Positions 46,101 through 57,200 of a stretch of DNA of 64,000 bases are shown here, piece after piece. Source of the DNA: Lagopus muta (Eukaryota > Chordata > Aves > Galliformes > Phasianidae); contig NC_064472.1 in assembly GCF_023343835.1 (NCBI RefSeq), positions 43,161,799 through 43,225,798 on the forward strand, given 5' to 3'. Position 1 is the first letter of the stretch; each line of letters starts with the position of its first letter. A model generated the notes under the pieces. The model did no database searches and was not told the DNA's origin. It worked only from the letters and a program-made list of their open reading frames with translations. The translations under genes and the position numbers were made by a program.

Positions 46101-46706
46101 GCAATTAGTACATTTCATCTCTGCACTACCCATAACTTATTCCTAGATTTGCTCTGCCCTCAGTTCAATTTTTCATTTAGTGAAACAATGTGTAGATCTT
46201 GTCTGTCTGGAAAAAAATAACTGTATTTTTCTGTGTTATTCTTCAGACAGGTGCCATAGCATGTGTTTTATGCCAACAGAGCAAAGGTGGTGACAAATCA
46301 ATGAAAGGTGTGTGAAAGCAGGCTAAGCAGCTCTTGCAACTGCCACCAAATGTCTATGCAAACCTCCAGAATTTTGGTCAGATGTATATAAAATACAAGG
46401 TAAAAGCACCCCTTTATACTATTCCTTGTTTTTCTGTCCTTATCATTTTGATTGTATCTTTTTGGTAAGAGGAGGGGAACATGCAGCATTAAAAAAGTTC
46501 ATCATTTTTAGTGGACAATTACCAGCAAAGACAAGGCTGTTACCACTTATACAAAAAATAAAAGAAGGAGCAGTGTGGTTTTCACTGAACAACAATTTCA
46601 GACAAATATGAGGACCCGTTTATATAGAGAAAGTTTTGGGGTCAGGACCTTTGTGTAAGTTATGCTATTGCTTTGTGATTGTTTTATATGTTGTATGTGT
46701 GAAAAG
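40113..46706. other. Intergenic, 6.6 kb, no gene recognised
   Basis: AT-rich DNA with simple runs: TTTTG/TTTG array at about 42,281-42,312, poly(T) near 43,410-43,450, poly(A) at 43,695-43,710, and a short imperfect tandem duplication (ACCA.CAGGAATACACA) at about 43,330-43,400. The plus-strand open frame 41878-42261 has no similarity I recognise and codon use like noncoding DNA. Confidence 0.5.
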
Positions 46707-46880
46707 TAGGTCACTCTGAATGTAATGCCTCCTATTTATTTCTATGGAAATTACAACAGATTCAAAGAATATAATAGCACTATTTGATAGTACAAGTTCT
46801 CAGTTATAAAACAGTATTTTTCAGCAATCACTATCATTTTTGCCAGCAATGAACAAGAGCCTATATGCCATATTCACATA
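46707..46880 (-). mobile_element. Mariner (Galluhop-like) 3' terminal fragment
   Basis: The plus strand begins GTCACTCTGAATGTAATGCC and continues in clear alignment with the reverse complement of the 3' end of the mariner copy at 36,150-36,945 (shared blocks CCTCCTATT, ATGGAAA.T.CAACAGAT, CAGCAATGAACAA.AGCCT). Only the 3' terminal part is preserved. Confidence 0.75.
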
Positions 46881-48933
46881 ATTCTTCATGAGTAGGAGTT
46901 CTTGCATCATTTGTTTGTAGAAGATGTTGCTATTTACTTTTTCCTATGAATCTTCCTAATTGTTCAAAATAAAAATCCTGCCTCGGGCAGATAAAGGTTT
47001 ATCTAATTTTCTGATTTGTCTCTTTTTCATAAATGGATTGCATCATTAGCATCAGCAAATTACAGAGTGTTACAACTGCCATCTTGCTTTCTAACTTCCA
47101 GGTTTAGTTTACTTGAACAAAAGCTTTCATGTCTTCGTACACGATACAGTCCTTATTCTCATCTTTCATTCATGTGTCACCTGTAGCAGCAGGGAGAAAT
47201 ACTTGAATGATAATGTGGATATGCCAAAGAGAACTATCATTTCTTGTCAACTGGAGCATCACAGCATTAGAGAGGCAGTTATGGTCTCGTGCTATCTTAC
47301 ACAGGACCACACAGTTTGTTAGCCATGCAATAGTTCTTGGAGGTGGAAAAAGACATGGCTGAGTGGTCTTTCTCTGGGAGACAGGCTCCAAGTCTGGTGT
47401 GGTGTTTCAACTGAAGTGTAGCACCTGAACTCAGTCTGTGCCTACAGGAGCAGTGTCCCTGCAGTCACTCTGTAGGAACATTGGTCTAAAGTGATTCTGC
47501 AGAGCTCCTTGTGCCTCCAGCTTGGTTAGATGAGGGAGGGAGGCTGTTCAGGTACATCACTTCATGTAAAACACTCACATGAGGTTGTCTAGAAATTTCC
47601 TGTGAAGCAGCCAAAGTACAGCAAGAGAGAAAAGGGAAAAAAAAAAAAAAAAAAAAAAGAGAGAAAAATGAATAGCAAAAAAGTAATGTAGCTCAACTGA
47701 AAGTAAAACAAGTGAGTTTTTAAATGAATACTGGCAGCAATGGATCTACAAAGGTTGTTGCGAGGGTGGAAATGTCCTTTGGTACAAGTGAGATGAGGGA
47801 GGCAGAGAGAATAATCCACATTGTCCACCTTCCATACTGCTGCACTTTAGGTGTGCTCAGAAGGTACAGCCACTACTGCTGCAGCTGATTTCCATTCTCA
47901 CCTCAGATGACAGCATAGATAAGAGTTTACTATAAAAATTTGTGTTCTTAAGAACAGGTTTAGTGTTACAAGGTTGACCTACTGCTAATTTGCAGATTGT
48001 GATGGAGTTCCATCCATCATGAAGCCATGGAGCCACAGTCAGATTCTGTAGTAAGATCCAGATCCAGTTCAGATTCATACTGAACTTTCACTGTGTGCTG
48101 GCTTTTAGCAGTAGGCCAACAGGAGCCACACTGATGCAGCATGAAGAGCTGCAAGTTTCATTCTCTACCAACTATTCCATGGCATATTTCACAGAATGAA
48201 AGAGTCTTGAGGCAGAAGTGTTCCAGTATTTTCAAGCAACCAGAAACGATCCTGTTTAGGATCAGCTTCTGGCTTCAAACCTGCACATTTGCACAGAAAT
48301 TTTTGGCATACTTTGAACCTTTATTTACATTGGACTACTTCAAATTAAGGCAGAAGTTGAATGTTAGTAAATAGTAATCATTGTTTTTAAACAGTTATAT
48401 TTCCAACAATATGGTTTTCCAGAGAAATAACTTGCACAACTGCAGATAATGTTCCAATTTACTCACACAACTAACCCTTAGCAATAAGGTTGCCACAGAA
48501 GCAGCAAAACTGATTGTGTGAGAGGATAGAATGAAAAGGAAAGGAAGGCAATTTGCAGCAGGTTTTTGTTGAAATAAATCAACTAGAACTTTTTAAAATA
48601 GTTGTTGGAGGTTTTTATTGTTGTCTTTTTTTTTTCTTTTTTCTTTTCTAAAGCAGAACTGCAGACTTTGCAATAGACCTCATTCTTTTCTTGCAGACTG
48701 TTTTGTAATAGTCCTGGCTCTTTTTAATGACATTGATGGAGATTTTGGTTCTTTTGGATATTCCTGTCAGCTCTGTGAAAGTGTCCCTTAAAATCACAGG
48801 AGCATGTAACTGACCTCTGTGTGCTGGTATGCCAGAGATAGTAAGGACAGATGTATGTAACTGATGTATTAAGTATGTTCAAACAGAATAGATATATAAA
48901 AATTAAGTAGAATAATTTCTTTAACTATGATAG
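46881..48933. other. Intergenic, no gene recognised
   Basis: Includes an A run at 47,637-47,659 and T-rich tracts at about 48,626-48,650. No coding or repeat identity was recognised. Confidence 0.45.
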
Positions 48934-49290
48934 TGTATGGGAACTGCTGAGTCATGGCCTGAACCTCTGATTAATCACCTGAGGCAAGCCATGAGTCAGC
49001 CAGAGGAGCACAGGTGAAGACAATTCACCTGTGCTGCCAGAAGGGGTGGAGCCAGGCTGCACCCCTCCTAGACCTATTTAAGGGCTGGCTACCAGAGGGG
49101 AAGGATCTCTTCTGGAGATCACCTCTCTTGGTGTCTTCTGGTGAGCTCAGCTGAAGGGTAAGCTCTTCCACTTATTCTCTTTTGTGATCGTTGTTTACTT
49201 TGCCTAATTCTCTTGATTATATTGAGATTATAACATCTTGATATCTGTTCATTATACAATTATATTGCGATTATAACATCTTGATTATAC
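48934..49290 (+). mobile_element. Candidate solo LTR with TATA box and 6-bp flanking duplication
   Basis: A GC-richer segment starts TGTATGGGAACTGC and contains TATTTAA at 49075-49081 in a promoter-like setting (CTCCTAGACC just before, GGCTGGCT after). It ends in an AT-rich part where ATTATAACATCTTGAT occurs twice. The direct repeat TGATAG lies immediately outside both ends (48928-48933 and 49291-49296), as expected for a 6-bp target duplication. The 3' end reads AC, not the canonical CA, so the exact border or the LTR identity is tentative. Confidence 0.5.
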
Positions 49291-49296
49291 TGATAG

Positions 49297-52200
49297 CTAC
49301 ATACCTGCTTAAGAAGTTTAGATTATAATGCTCTGCTGCTTGTTGTAATGTTACTTGCTTATCTATAACCATGTCATCTAAGCTTCCCTCACATATATAA
49401 AGCTGTGTAAAGCCTGATGAATATACAGTTAGAGGTTTCCGGAAAATATCTATAGGATGAAAGCTGGTATTTTCTTCTCTCAATTAACAAATCAGGAGAT
49501 TAAGTATCCTCACAGAACATTAGAAGCCATTGGACTGTTGAAATGCTATGTTTTAATGTGAGCAATCAATCACTTGTGATATTAAATAGTCTGCAAAATG
49601 ATTTACTAAAACAGAGTATTAACCCTTGTGCCTACCAGATTACAAGGAGAAAAAGTATAATCCTATATGCTGATGATTTAATGCTGCAACATAACAGCAT
49701 TGATTATCTAGGACTTTTTATAAAGAGGAAGGTCAACTACAGTAGAACTCATATGTGCTTTGTGGGTTGCAATCAAAACTCATGGCAACATCTGTATTCA
49801 AAGTTGTTTGACATTTTCAGTGTTTCTTGTAACAACTAAACCTAAATCAGCTTAGAGTATGTTTCCTCCAAAATCAGTGTCTTTTTCATGCACATCGTTT
49901 TTAAAAATCAGTCCAAAATAAATTTTTTCACCACTCGCCAGAAATGCAAATGTCCTTTCTGCACAATTTTAACATCACCCAACTTGGCTGCTTACTGTAC
50001 ATATTTACCACAATGCAGTACTAGGATTTTGTTCCTCATTCTGAAATGATTAACATTTCTTTAAATATGGATCACTCACTGGAAGTCATTGCTTTGCTGT
50101 CAAACGGGCTTCCATCAGAAAGTGGTGGAACACTCCGGTTCTGCCTGCGCTTCCCTTTGTGGTGATCACAACATCTCCTGCATGAACAGTGCCTCCTACC
50201 TTTGCATCTGGAGAAATGTAATCCCTTTAAGCCTCATCCCAACAACAGAAACAAAAAAAGAAAAGAATTTTCTCCTTTCCTTTCTCTGATCTTGACCCAA
50301 TTATCTTTTTCCCCCCCTCTTTGTGAGTAATAAAACTTCGTTGCTTCTGAAATACAGGCTGTAGAGGTCATTAAGATACAATAGGAAAACAGCACTTCAG
50401 AGCCATCGGAAAGGGAAAGGGAAATAATAATGTGAAACACTGTCTGCATTCATATAAAAAGCCAATGGAGATAAGTTCAAAGCAAGAAGGAGCAATCAGA
50501 GATACCAAAATTAATGGTAGTTCCTAAGAAATGCTGTACTTGGTCAGAGGTGGCTACTTCCCCTTATTATGTGTATATTGCTAGGGCTATGTATTATTTT
50601 GCATTTATCAACACTGAAGTTCCACTTAACATTTTATTACTGAGTCCACAATGGACTGACTGTTCTATGGCTATTTATTACTCATGGTGCCAGTGTCTGG
50701 CTCACATCCCTTCAACAAAAAGGCTCATGTTTTAACTTGGATTCACTTTACTAGCTGACCTAGCATGGCTGCAGATGGATTAGAGGGAAATAGTTCACTG
50801 AATGCCTTACTGTTGAGAGTGCTCTGGTAATGATGATGATAATAATAATAATAAAGGTTGCAGGCTAGCATGGTATTATATGTGTGAAAACAATGGGCAT
50901 GTAGTTCAGAAGACACCTTATAATGATCTGACAATACAGAAGAAGTGACTGAATTCTAATTCTAATTGCATTTTAAGGCCACTACAAGTTTTCCTACTTT
51001 TATTATTTACTTGAGTGAGTTTTGGGTGTGCTGCCTGTAGGGCAAAATTTTCTACATGTTCTGGTCACAAGAATTACTATAGACTAAATTTTCAGATATT
51101 CAGTTTTTCTAGTTTTGGGACAGATTTTCAAAGGAAACCATTTCCTATCAGATCAAATTTCAAGCCCTTAGGGATTCAGTAGCTACTACTGCTCTGCTCT
51201 GCAACAGCATTAAATGTCATATTTTTAGGAGAGTTCAGAGTCTGTTGGAGATCTAGATAGCATTTCTATGATAATGTCAGAATTCCATCCTGCTTCTGTG
51301 GGTCTGGGAAGTGGAATCAATCCTCTTTCCCTCTGCTTCTCTCTCACTGGCCTGGTAATCACAACATTTTAAAATAATGTGCTAATAGTGCAAATAAATA
51401 TCTGCTATTATTTTATTTTTTTCTTTTCAGGCAGTTTGTTTTGTTTTGTTTTTTTTTCCTTAGACTTATGAATGCAGAGCTGTAAAATCTGTGAATCTGC
51501 TGGCACATAGGCAGAGCAGTTAAACATCAAACAAAATATGCACATTCACGTTCCCACTCTGGATGCAAATGAATCAGCCAAACCAACAGCTCAGGGAAGA
51601 CCACAGCCCTGGCTCCCCATTTTTCCTCCCCTGCCACCTCTATCCCACATAATCCTTGCATTTCTCCTGCTATACCCTTTCCCCTATAGTGGCTTTACAA
51701 TGTGCTGTCACCCACCCTTGACACCAGCTTTGTTTTCTCGTGCTACTGCAGGAAAGATGCCACCTGTGTTCAGAATGGGATCTTCCACTATTTAGCAAGC
51801 CTTTGCTGAATGAGTCATCAAGGCCGGCTGGTATTGGCTGGCCTGGTGAGTACCCAAGGGGATTGCCTGGTAGAGGCTGTGAGGCCTTGCTTCATTCACA
51901 GAAATGTGAGGTTGCTAGCCAGCCCTTCCATTCACACACTCTCATTCATATTTTGCAGTTTTGCTAGCTGCTTCTAATGAAGAGAGCCATTTGGGAGTGA
52001 TAGGGTTTTCTGGGCAGTTGAGTCAAGTAAAATTGGGCTATGATATGTATATTTGCTGTTGCTATGCTAGGAGGATGAAGAAAGGAACAAATGCTTTGAG
52101 GATGCTGTAGCAGGTTGGCAGTGTGATGGTGAGAGGCTGTTCCACATCACTAGAAACACAGACACTGCCATTATTCATCACTGCGGGGACAAGAGGTGCT

Positions 52201-53697
52201 GATTTAATTTAATGGCATAAATATACTAATTAAGTAACTGTATTTAATCTGTTTTGTTGTATTCGAATACTGTAGCCTTTATTGAGGGAGAGGGAAGGAA
52301 TACCACAGGACTTTTCCTTTAAAATTTTCTGCAGTTATTTGTCTGTTCAAAAAAGAATGCTATATACTGTACTTTTGTATGTCTAAAAGATGTTTTGAAG
52401 AGAAGGTCAGCTTAAAAAAAGAGCCATATGGCTTGTGATGAGCATTGTATTTCACAATGCTGTATACACTTTGCATTTTAAAAAGAATAAAAAAGAGAGA
52501 AAAATGAAGTATCTGATTTCTTCATGTTTTTCTCCTCCCCAGATCAAGTGCTTGTGGTTGATATTTGTGCTTAATATGAATTGGTTTATTCCTGTCCTTG
52601 TACTGCAGGACATTAGTGAGATGATGCATGGACTTTTGACTATTCCCCTTGCACTTCTCAGTTTTTCAGAATTGTAGCAAATATTCTAGGGAATGGAAGA
52701 TCTATTTCACATTTTTCTTTGGAGTGAATATCAGTGGTGAAAGAAAAAGCATCTCTTACACCTGTTATTGGACGTCAGAAAAATACTTACTTCATACATA
52801 GGTACTTTATATAATCCTGCATTAAAACATAAGATTGCTGTGAGGTAGGGGAGAAGGATTGCTTTCTCTGTGAAAAACTGGAAGTAAGAATTTCTGTGAG
52901 AAATAGCATTGACACAAAAGCTTGTAAAATCTGCTAGACTGCTTTTTGTGAGGGGAAAATAGTGTATTTTCTTTATTTCTATCATCTGTTTTTGAAATGC
53001 TTAAAGGTATTCTGAAAACCCTTGAAGTATCTGTATTTTGCTGGTGGAAAGAGAGGGGAATATATGTGTGTATATATTATCCAGATATTTGCTTTCTAAT
53101 TGTATCTATAGATTCACAAATATGTGAGGTGAAAGAACAGTTAAACAGAAGAATAAAGTGTGGTGTTTTATAAAGGCTGTTAATTCCTTTTTAAAGGTAA
53201 TTGCCTTTGGTATGAAAAGGAGTGGTGGGGGGGAGGAATAAAGTGTTAGAAGGAAATATCTGTTTGAGGAGAGAAGATAAGGAAATTTGAGAATTGATTG
53301 GTGCTAGTGTGCTGTAAGTGGGTGGATTTTTTTTTATTTTTTATTTATTTATTTTTTTTGCTACAGGAAGTGATTTGCAGTGCTCACTGAGCCTTTTGTT
53401 GAAAAGGGTCCTTCTCATTTATGTGAGTCATGCTTTTGCTGTGAGCAAGTTGGCAGCTCTAAGCAGGACTGGGATCTCTGTTATAGAAAACTGTTTCTTC
53501 ACCTAACCTTAACGTGGAACCACAAAAAATATCTTAAATATATAATTTTTTTGTTCTTCCTCATTTTATTTGCTTTTTTACCCTAAAATCTTGTTCTCTG
53601 CCTGTGTTGCTATGAATCGCCTGCTATGTTAGCACAGGCATCTCCTGCATTGGCATCAGATTTGCCAGAACATATGCAGGAAACTAGATAGAAGGGC
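49297..53697. other. Intergenic and presumed SHC3 upstream region
   Basis: AT-rich DNA with an ATG/ATA trinucleotide run at about 50,829-50,855. No CpG island and no obvious TATA-driven promoter were seen before the SHC3 start codon, so the SHC3 transcription start and any 5' noncoding exon cannot be placed. Confidence 0.5.
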
Positions 53698-54237
53698 ATG
53701 CTTCAACGTACCAAGTATAACCGCTTCAGGAATGATTCAGTGACATCAGTTGATGATCTTATTCACAATTTGTCCATGAACAGCAAGGTTTCAGCAGTTG
53801 CTACAACTTCGGCAGCACCTTCATATCTGGTCACTCCAGAGGTTCTCCGCAAGGACCAAGAAGATGGACCCACCACTATGTGTACCCTCATCCATAAAGT
53901 GTCCCACTTGAAATTCTCTAATACAGGCAGCCTTTTGGGTATCAAAAACCTGTCCTCTGCAGTGAAGGAGCTTGCAGTCTCCAAGTTACAGGGAAGCTCG
54001 GGTGCTTCCAGCTCAGCAGCAGAAGCTTTTGACAACACATGTAACCTTGTCTCTGCTACTTCGTGTTTGCAGCAGGACGTGAGCAAGATGAATATGGGGA
54101 GAAAAACACAGTCAGAGGAAATGCACCCCAGAGATGAAGACTGGAATCAAAGGAGCAGCACTGTCGATAAACCCTCTCAAGGATGGCTGCACTGGAGTGA
54201 GAAGATCCTGGGACCTGGTGTGACGTACACTGTGAAG
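53698..54237 (+). CDS. SHC3: SHC3 (ShcC/N-Shc) coding exon 1, gene continues beyond right edge
   Basis: SHC3 is a neuronal Shc adaptor that links activated receptor tyrosine kinases to Grb2/Ras through PTB, CH1 and SH2 domains. This exon encodes 180 residues: the N-terminal LQRTKYNRFRNDSVTSVDDL signature, a Ser/Ala-rich CH2 region, then SQGWLHWSEKILGPGVTY, which leads into the PTB domain. It ends at AAG before GTTGGT, phase 0, the conserved position just before the YLGC-type start of the PTB core. A stop (TAG at 53689-53691) lies two codons before the ATG, fixing the start. Internal Met131/Met133 (54088, 54094) could start the shorter p52-type isoform. The PTB exon was not found downstream, so intron 1 is longer than 9.7 kb, as expected for this gene. 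Similarity to SHC1 is weaker, and synteny with CKS2 supports SHC3. Confidence 0.93.
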
Positions 54238-57200
54238 GTTGGTCTGATTCCTTCCATTCTCTTCTTTTTATCAATGAAAAATTCTGTGCTGGTTTTGATG
54301 GCAGGCTAGAGGGGCAGAAAGGATCTCTATTTGTATGCTCCTTTTTTGTGCATAATGCACGGTATGTAAATGCAGAAAGGCAGTGTTGCAAAGCAGTGTT
54401 AATTACTTATACCAGCTCAAACCTGCAAATAGACTTCTTGTCAGATAATATTCTGCAGCTGAGTAAAAATATTGTTTTTAAGCTAATGGCTATTTTTATT
54501 ACTATTGTGTTGGTTGTTCCCACCCATCTTCCTAATTTAGGTTTTTAGAGTTACCTAGCATACTGTATGTATCTTGGATGCATGGGCTTCCAACATATCT
54601 GGTGCAATCTACAGTAGGAAAGAAATACACCCTGATGTATGAACAACCATCTATCCTGCATGATATTTCAGATTGAAAATACCTTTAAAGGCATGTGTGC
54701 TTTTAATGTGAAAGTATAAGGCACAGATTGTAATTCTTATCATGTTCCACAAATAGAAATACTGTTGTGGGTAGAGCAGGAAAATGCTTGTTTTACATAA
54801 TGAGAATTCAGCCACTTTTAATGTTATTGCTCTTCAATTCACTGATACTGAATGTCAATAGCAGCAAATCACAAGTTTCCAGGGTAATATTTTGGTATGC
54901 TTTGAAAGTATTTTGAAATGATCTGTTAAAATAGATCCTCTGAGAATAGGTTATGTGCTGCATAGTTTTGCAGTCAGGTATGATACTGGTTATGCCTTCT
55001 AGCATCAGTGTAAAAATAACATCTGCAATTCATTCTTCAGTCACTCTTCTTTGCTGAGAGGCTTTTGCATGATGTTTAACTGTAGCAGACTGTTAATAAG
55101 ATTACAGACCTATTTTAAATCTCCCCTTATTTTGGGGACAAATGTTTTGTTTGCAATACAAAGCATGATCTTGTATCAGGATGCTTTAAAAGTGAGTTAC
55201 AAGAGTTACTTAATTCTTAACAGTATTTCTCAAGTGTCATTATCAAATGCATATTTAACCTTTGGAACACTGGGAAGCAGCTTTCATGTGTTTCTGCTAG
55301 TTATAAGTTTTGCAAGCAATGGTAGATGTATTATATATAATGGCAATAAGTAGGCCAATTCAGAGACTGGTAATCTAAAATAGCACTTCCTGACTATTCT
55401 GACATTTACTGCGACTACAAAAGAAAAAGAGAGTCAGTGTTACCCTTTGGGATATAAAATGCTTCTCTCTTACTGTTTGAGAAGCATCTCGATAAAAATG
55501 TTCCATTAATGCTAGATGTAACTCTGTGAAGACCCTTCTGCACAAGAAACACTCTAGTTGGAAGAAAATTGTTTAATGTTCTCTGGTTAGGTCAGGAAAC
55601 TCAGCTGATTTATTTTGCTTTGGGCACTGTAAGTAGGCAGACAGTCACTATGAGAATTCACAGCCTTTTTTTTGTTTTACCTGAAATCAAACACATTGTT
55701 CATTTTCTGTGATTTTCATTGGTTGAATTTATACTTTCAGTTTAAAAGAAAATTACAATTATATATGAGCAAACTTTCATTTAATCATCAACCTCTATCT
55801 AATACGGATACTAGAACAAGAACTTCAATTAGCTGATTTCCAATATGTGAAAGTATATTTCTAAATATGACTGTTAGAATTTCAAAATAAATCATTAGCA
55901 CTTTGTACAACTTACACTACTGGTGTTTATTTTCCTGTGATTAGAATTTACAGAATCCATTTTTAATGAAGTATTGTTCCTATTAAAACAGGGTGATATT
56001 TTACATTTTGTACTCTTTGCCATAATATCAATGGTGAATGAATGAATGAAAATAAACCTGTTCTCATTTAGCTATAATTTGTCTGTTCATTAAGTATCTC
56101 AGAATTTCTCTCAGCAACTGCAGCATTCATATAGATAAGGAGTGCAGTTCCTGCATCATTAAACACTGTCAGTTCCGAAGGCTTTTATGCATTCAGACTA
56201 TCAAATCAATAGATAGATAATGTACACTGAAGCGAAGCATTCCTTGGATACCTCAAGGCTGTATTGACTGTTTGGGAGACAGGCACTGTGTTTAATTATT
56301 GCCGTATGCTTTGCAGAAGCAAAAGCCATACGTAATTAGTTAAGACAAAAATTAGATTTGTTGTTAACTAGCATTTTTTGTGCAAATGTGCACTGGATTG
56401 CATTTTCCATATTCAGTGAAAATAATCTCCGGGACAGGGTAAATAATCAATGCTGGGCAGCTAGGTAAATCATATTGGAATCTCTTGAAGTAAGAGAAAT
56501 AAGTTACTACGTGCAGTGTATGACAAATGTAACACTTTCATGACACTCTTTTGATATGTTTCTGTTCTCCAACTCTTCTGGAGAGCCTTTTTCTGTTTTC
56601 TCCAATCATTTTCTGGCAGTGTTCATTCTGTTTTTCCTTAGCCATTTTGTAAATGTGCAGTGTAATGGTAATTCTTGAAAAGGAGTGTAGAGTTATGGTA
56701 AACAGGAACTGTGTTCTGATTTCCATGGTCTGCTGCAATGGAATTATTTTCTGCCACTGGACTACTGGCACAGTCTCTTTTTTTTTTTTTTTTCTTCCCA
56801 TGGATTTTGCATTGAATTTTTGTACATTACTTTCACTAGAAAATTTCTTCACAGAAAAAGCAAGCGTTTGTGTAACAAATCAGATTTTGTCCATAGCCAA
56901 AACCAGGGACATAAAGTAGTAAGGTACTTAAAAATACCATTCAACAGTTTAACAAATAATGAATTAATGGAAAAAAAAAAATAGTTTGCAATGATGAAAC
57001 TAATTGATAAGCTTATTGTTTTTCCCATAGGGAGACTGACAGAGTGATTTTAATGTTGTCAGAGTCAAATACATAAAATTAAAAAGTGTTAACTTCTGAA
57101 ATGTAACAACAGTTGAAATCTATTTATTTCCAGTGACAAATATCTACTGATGCATTTAACTGAGTAATGGCAGAGATTTTCCAGATTTTAGTTGATTGAA

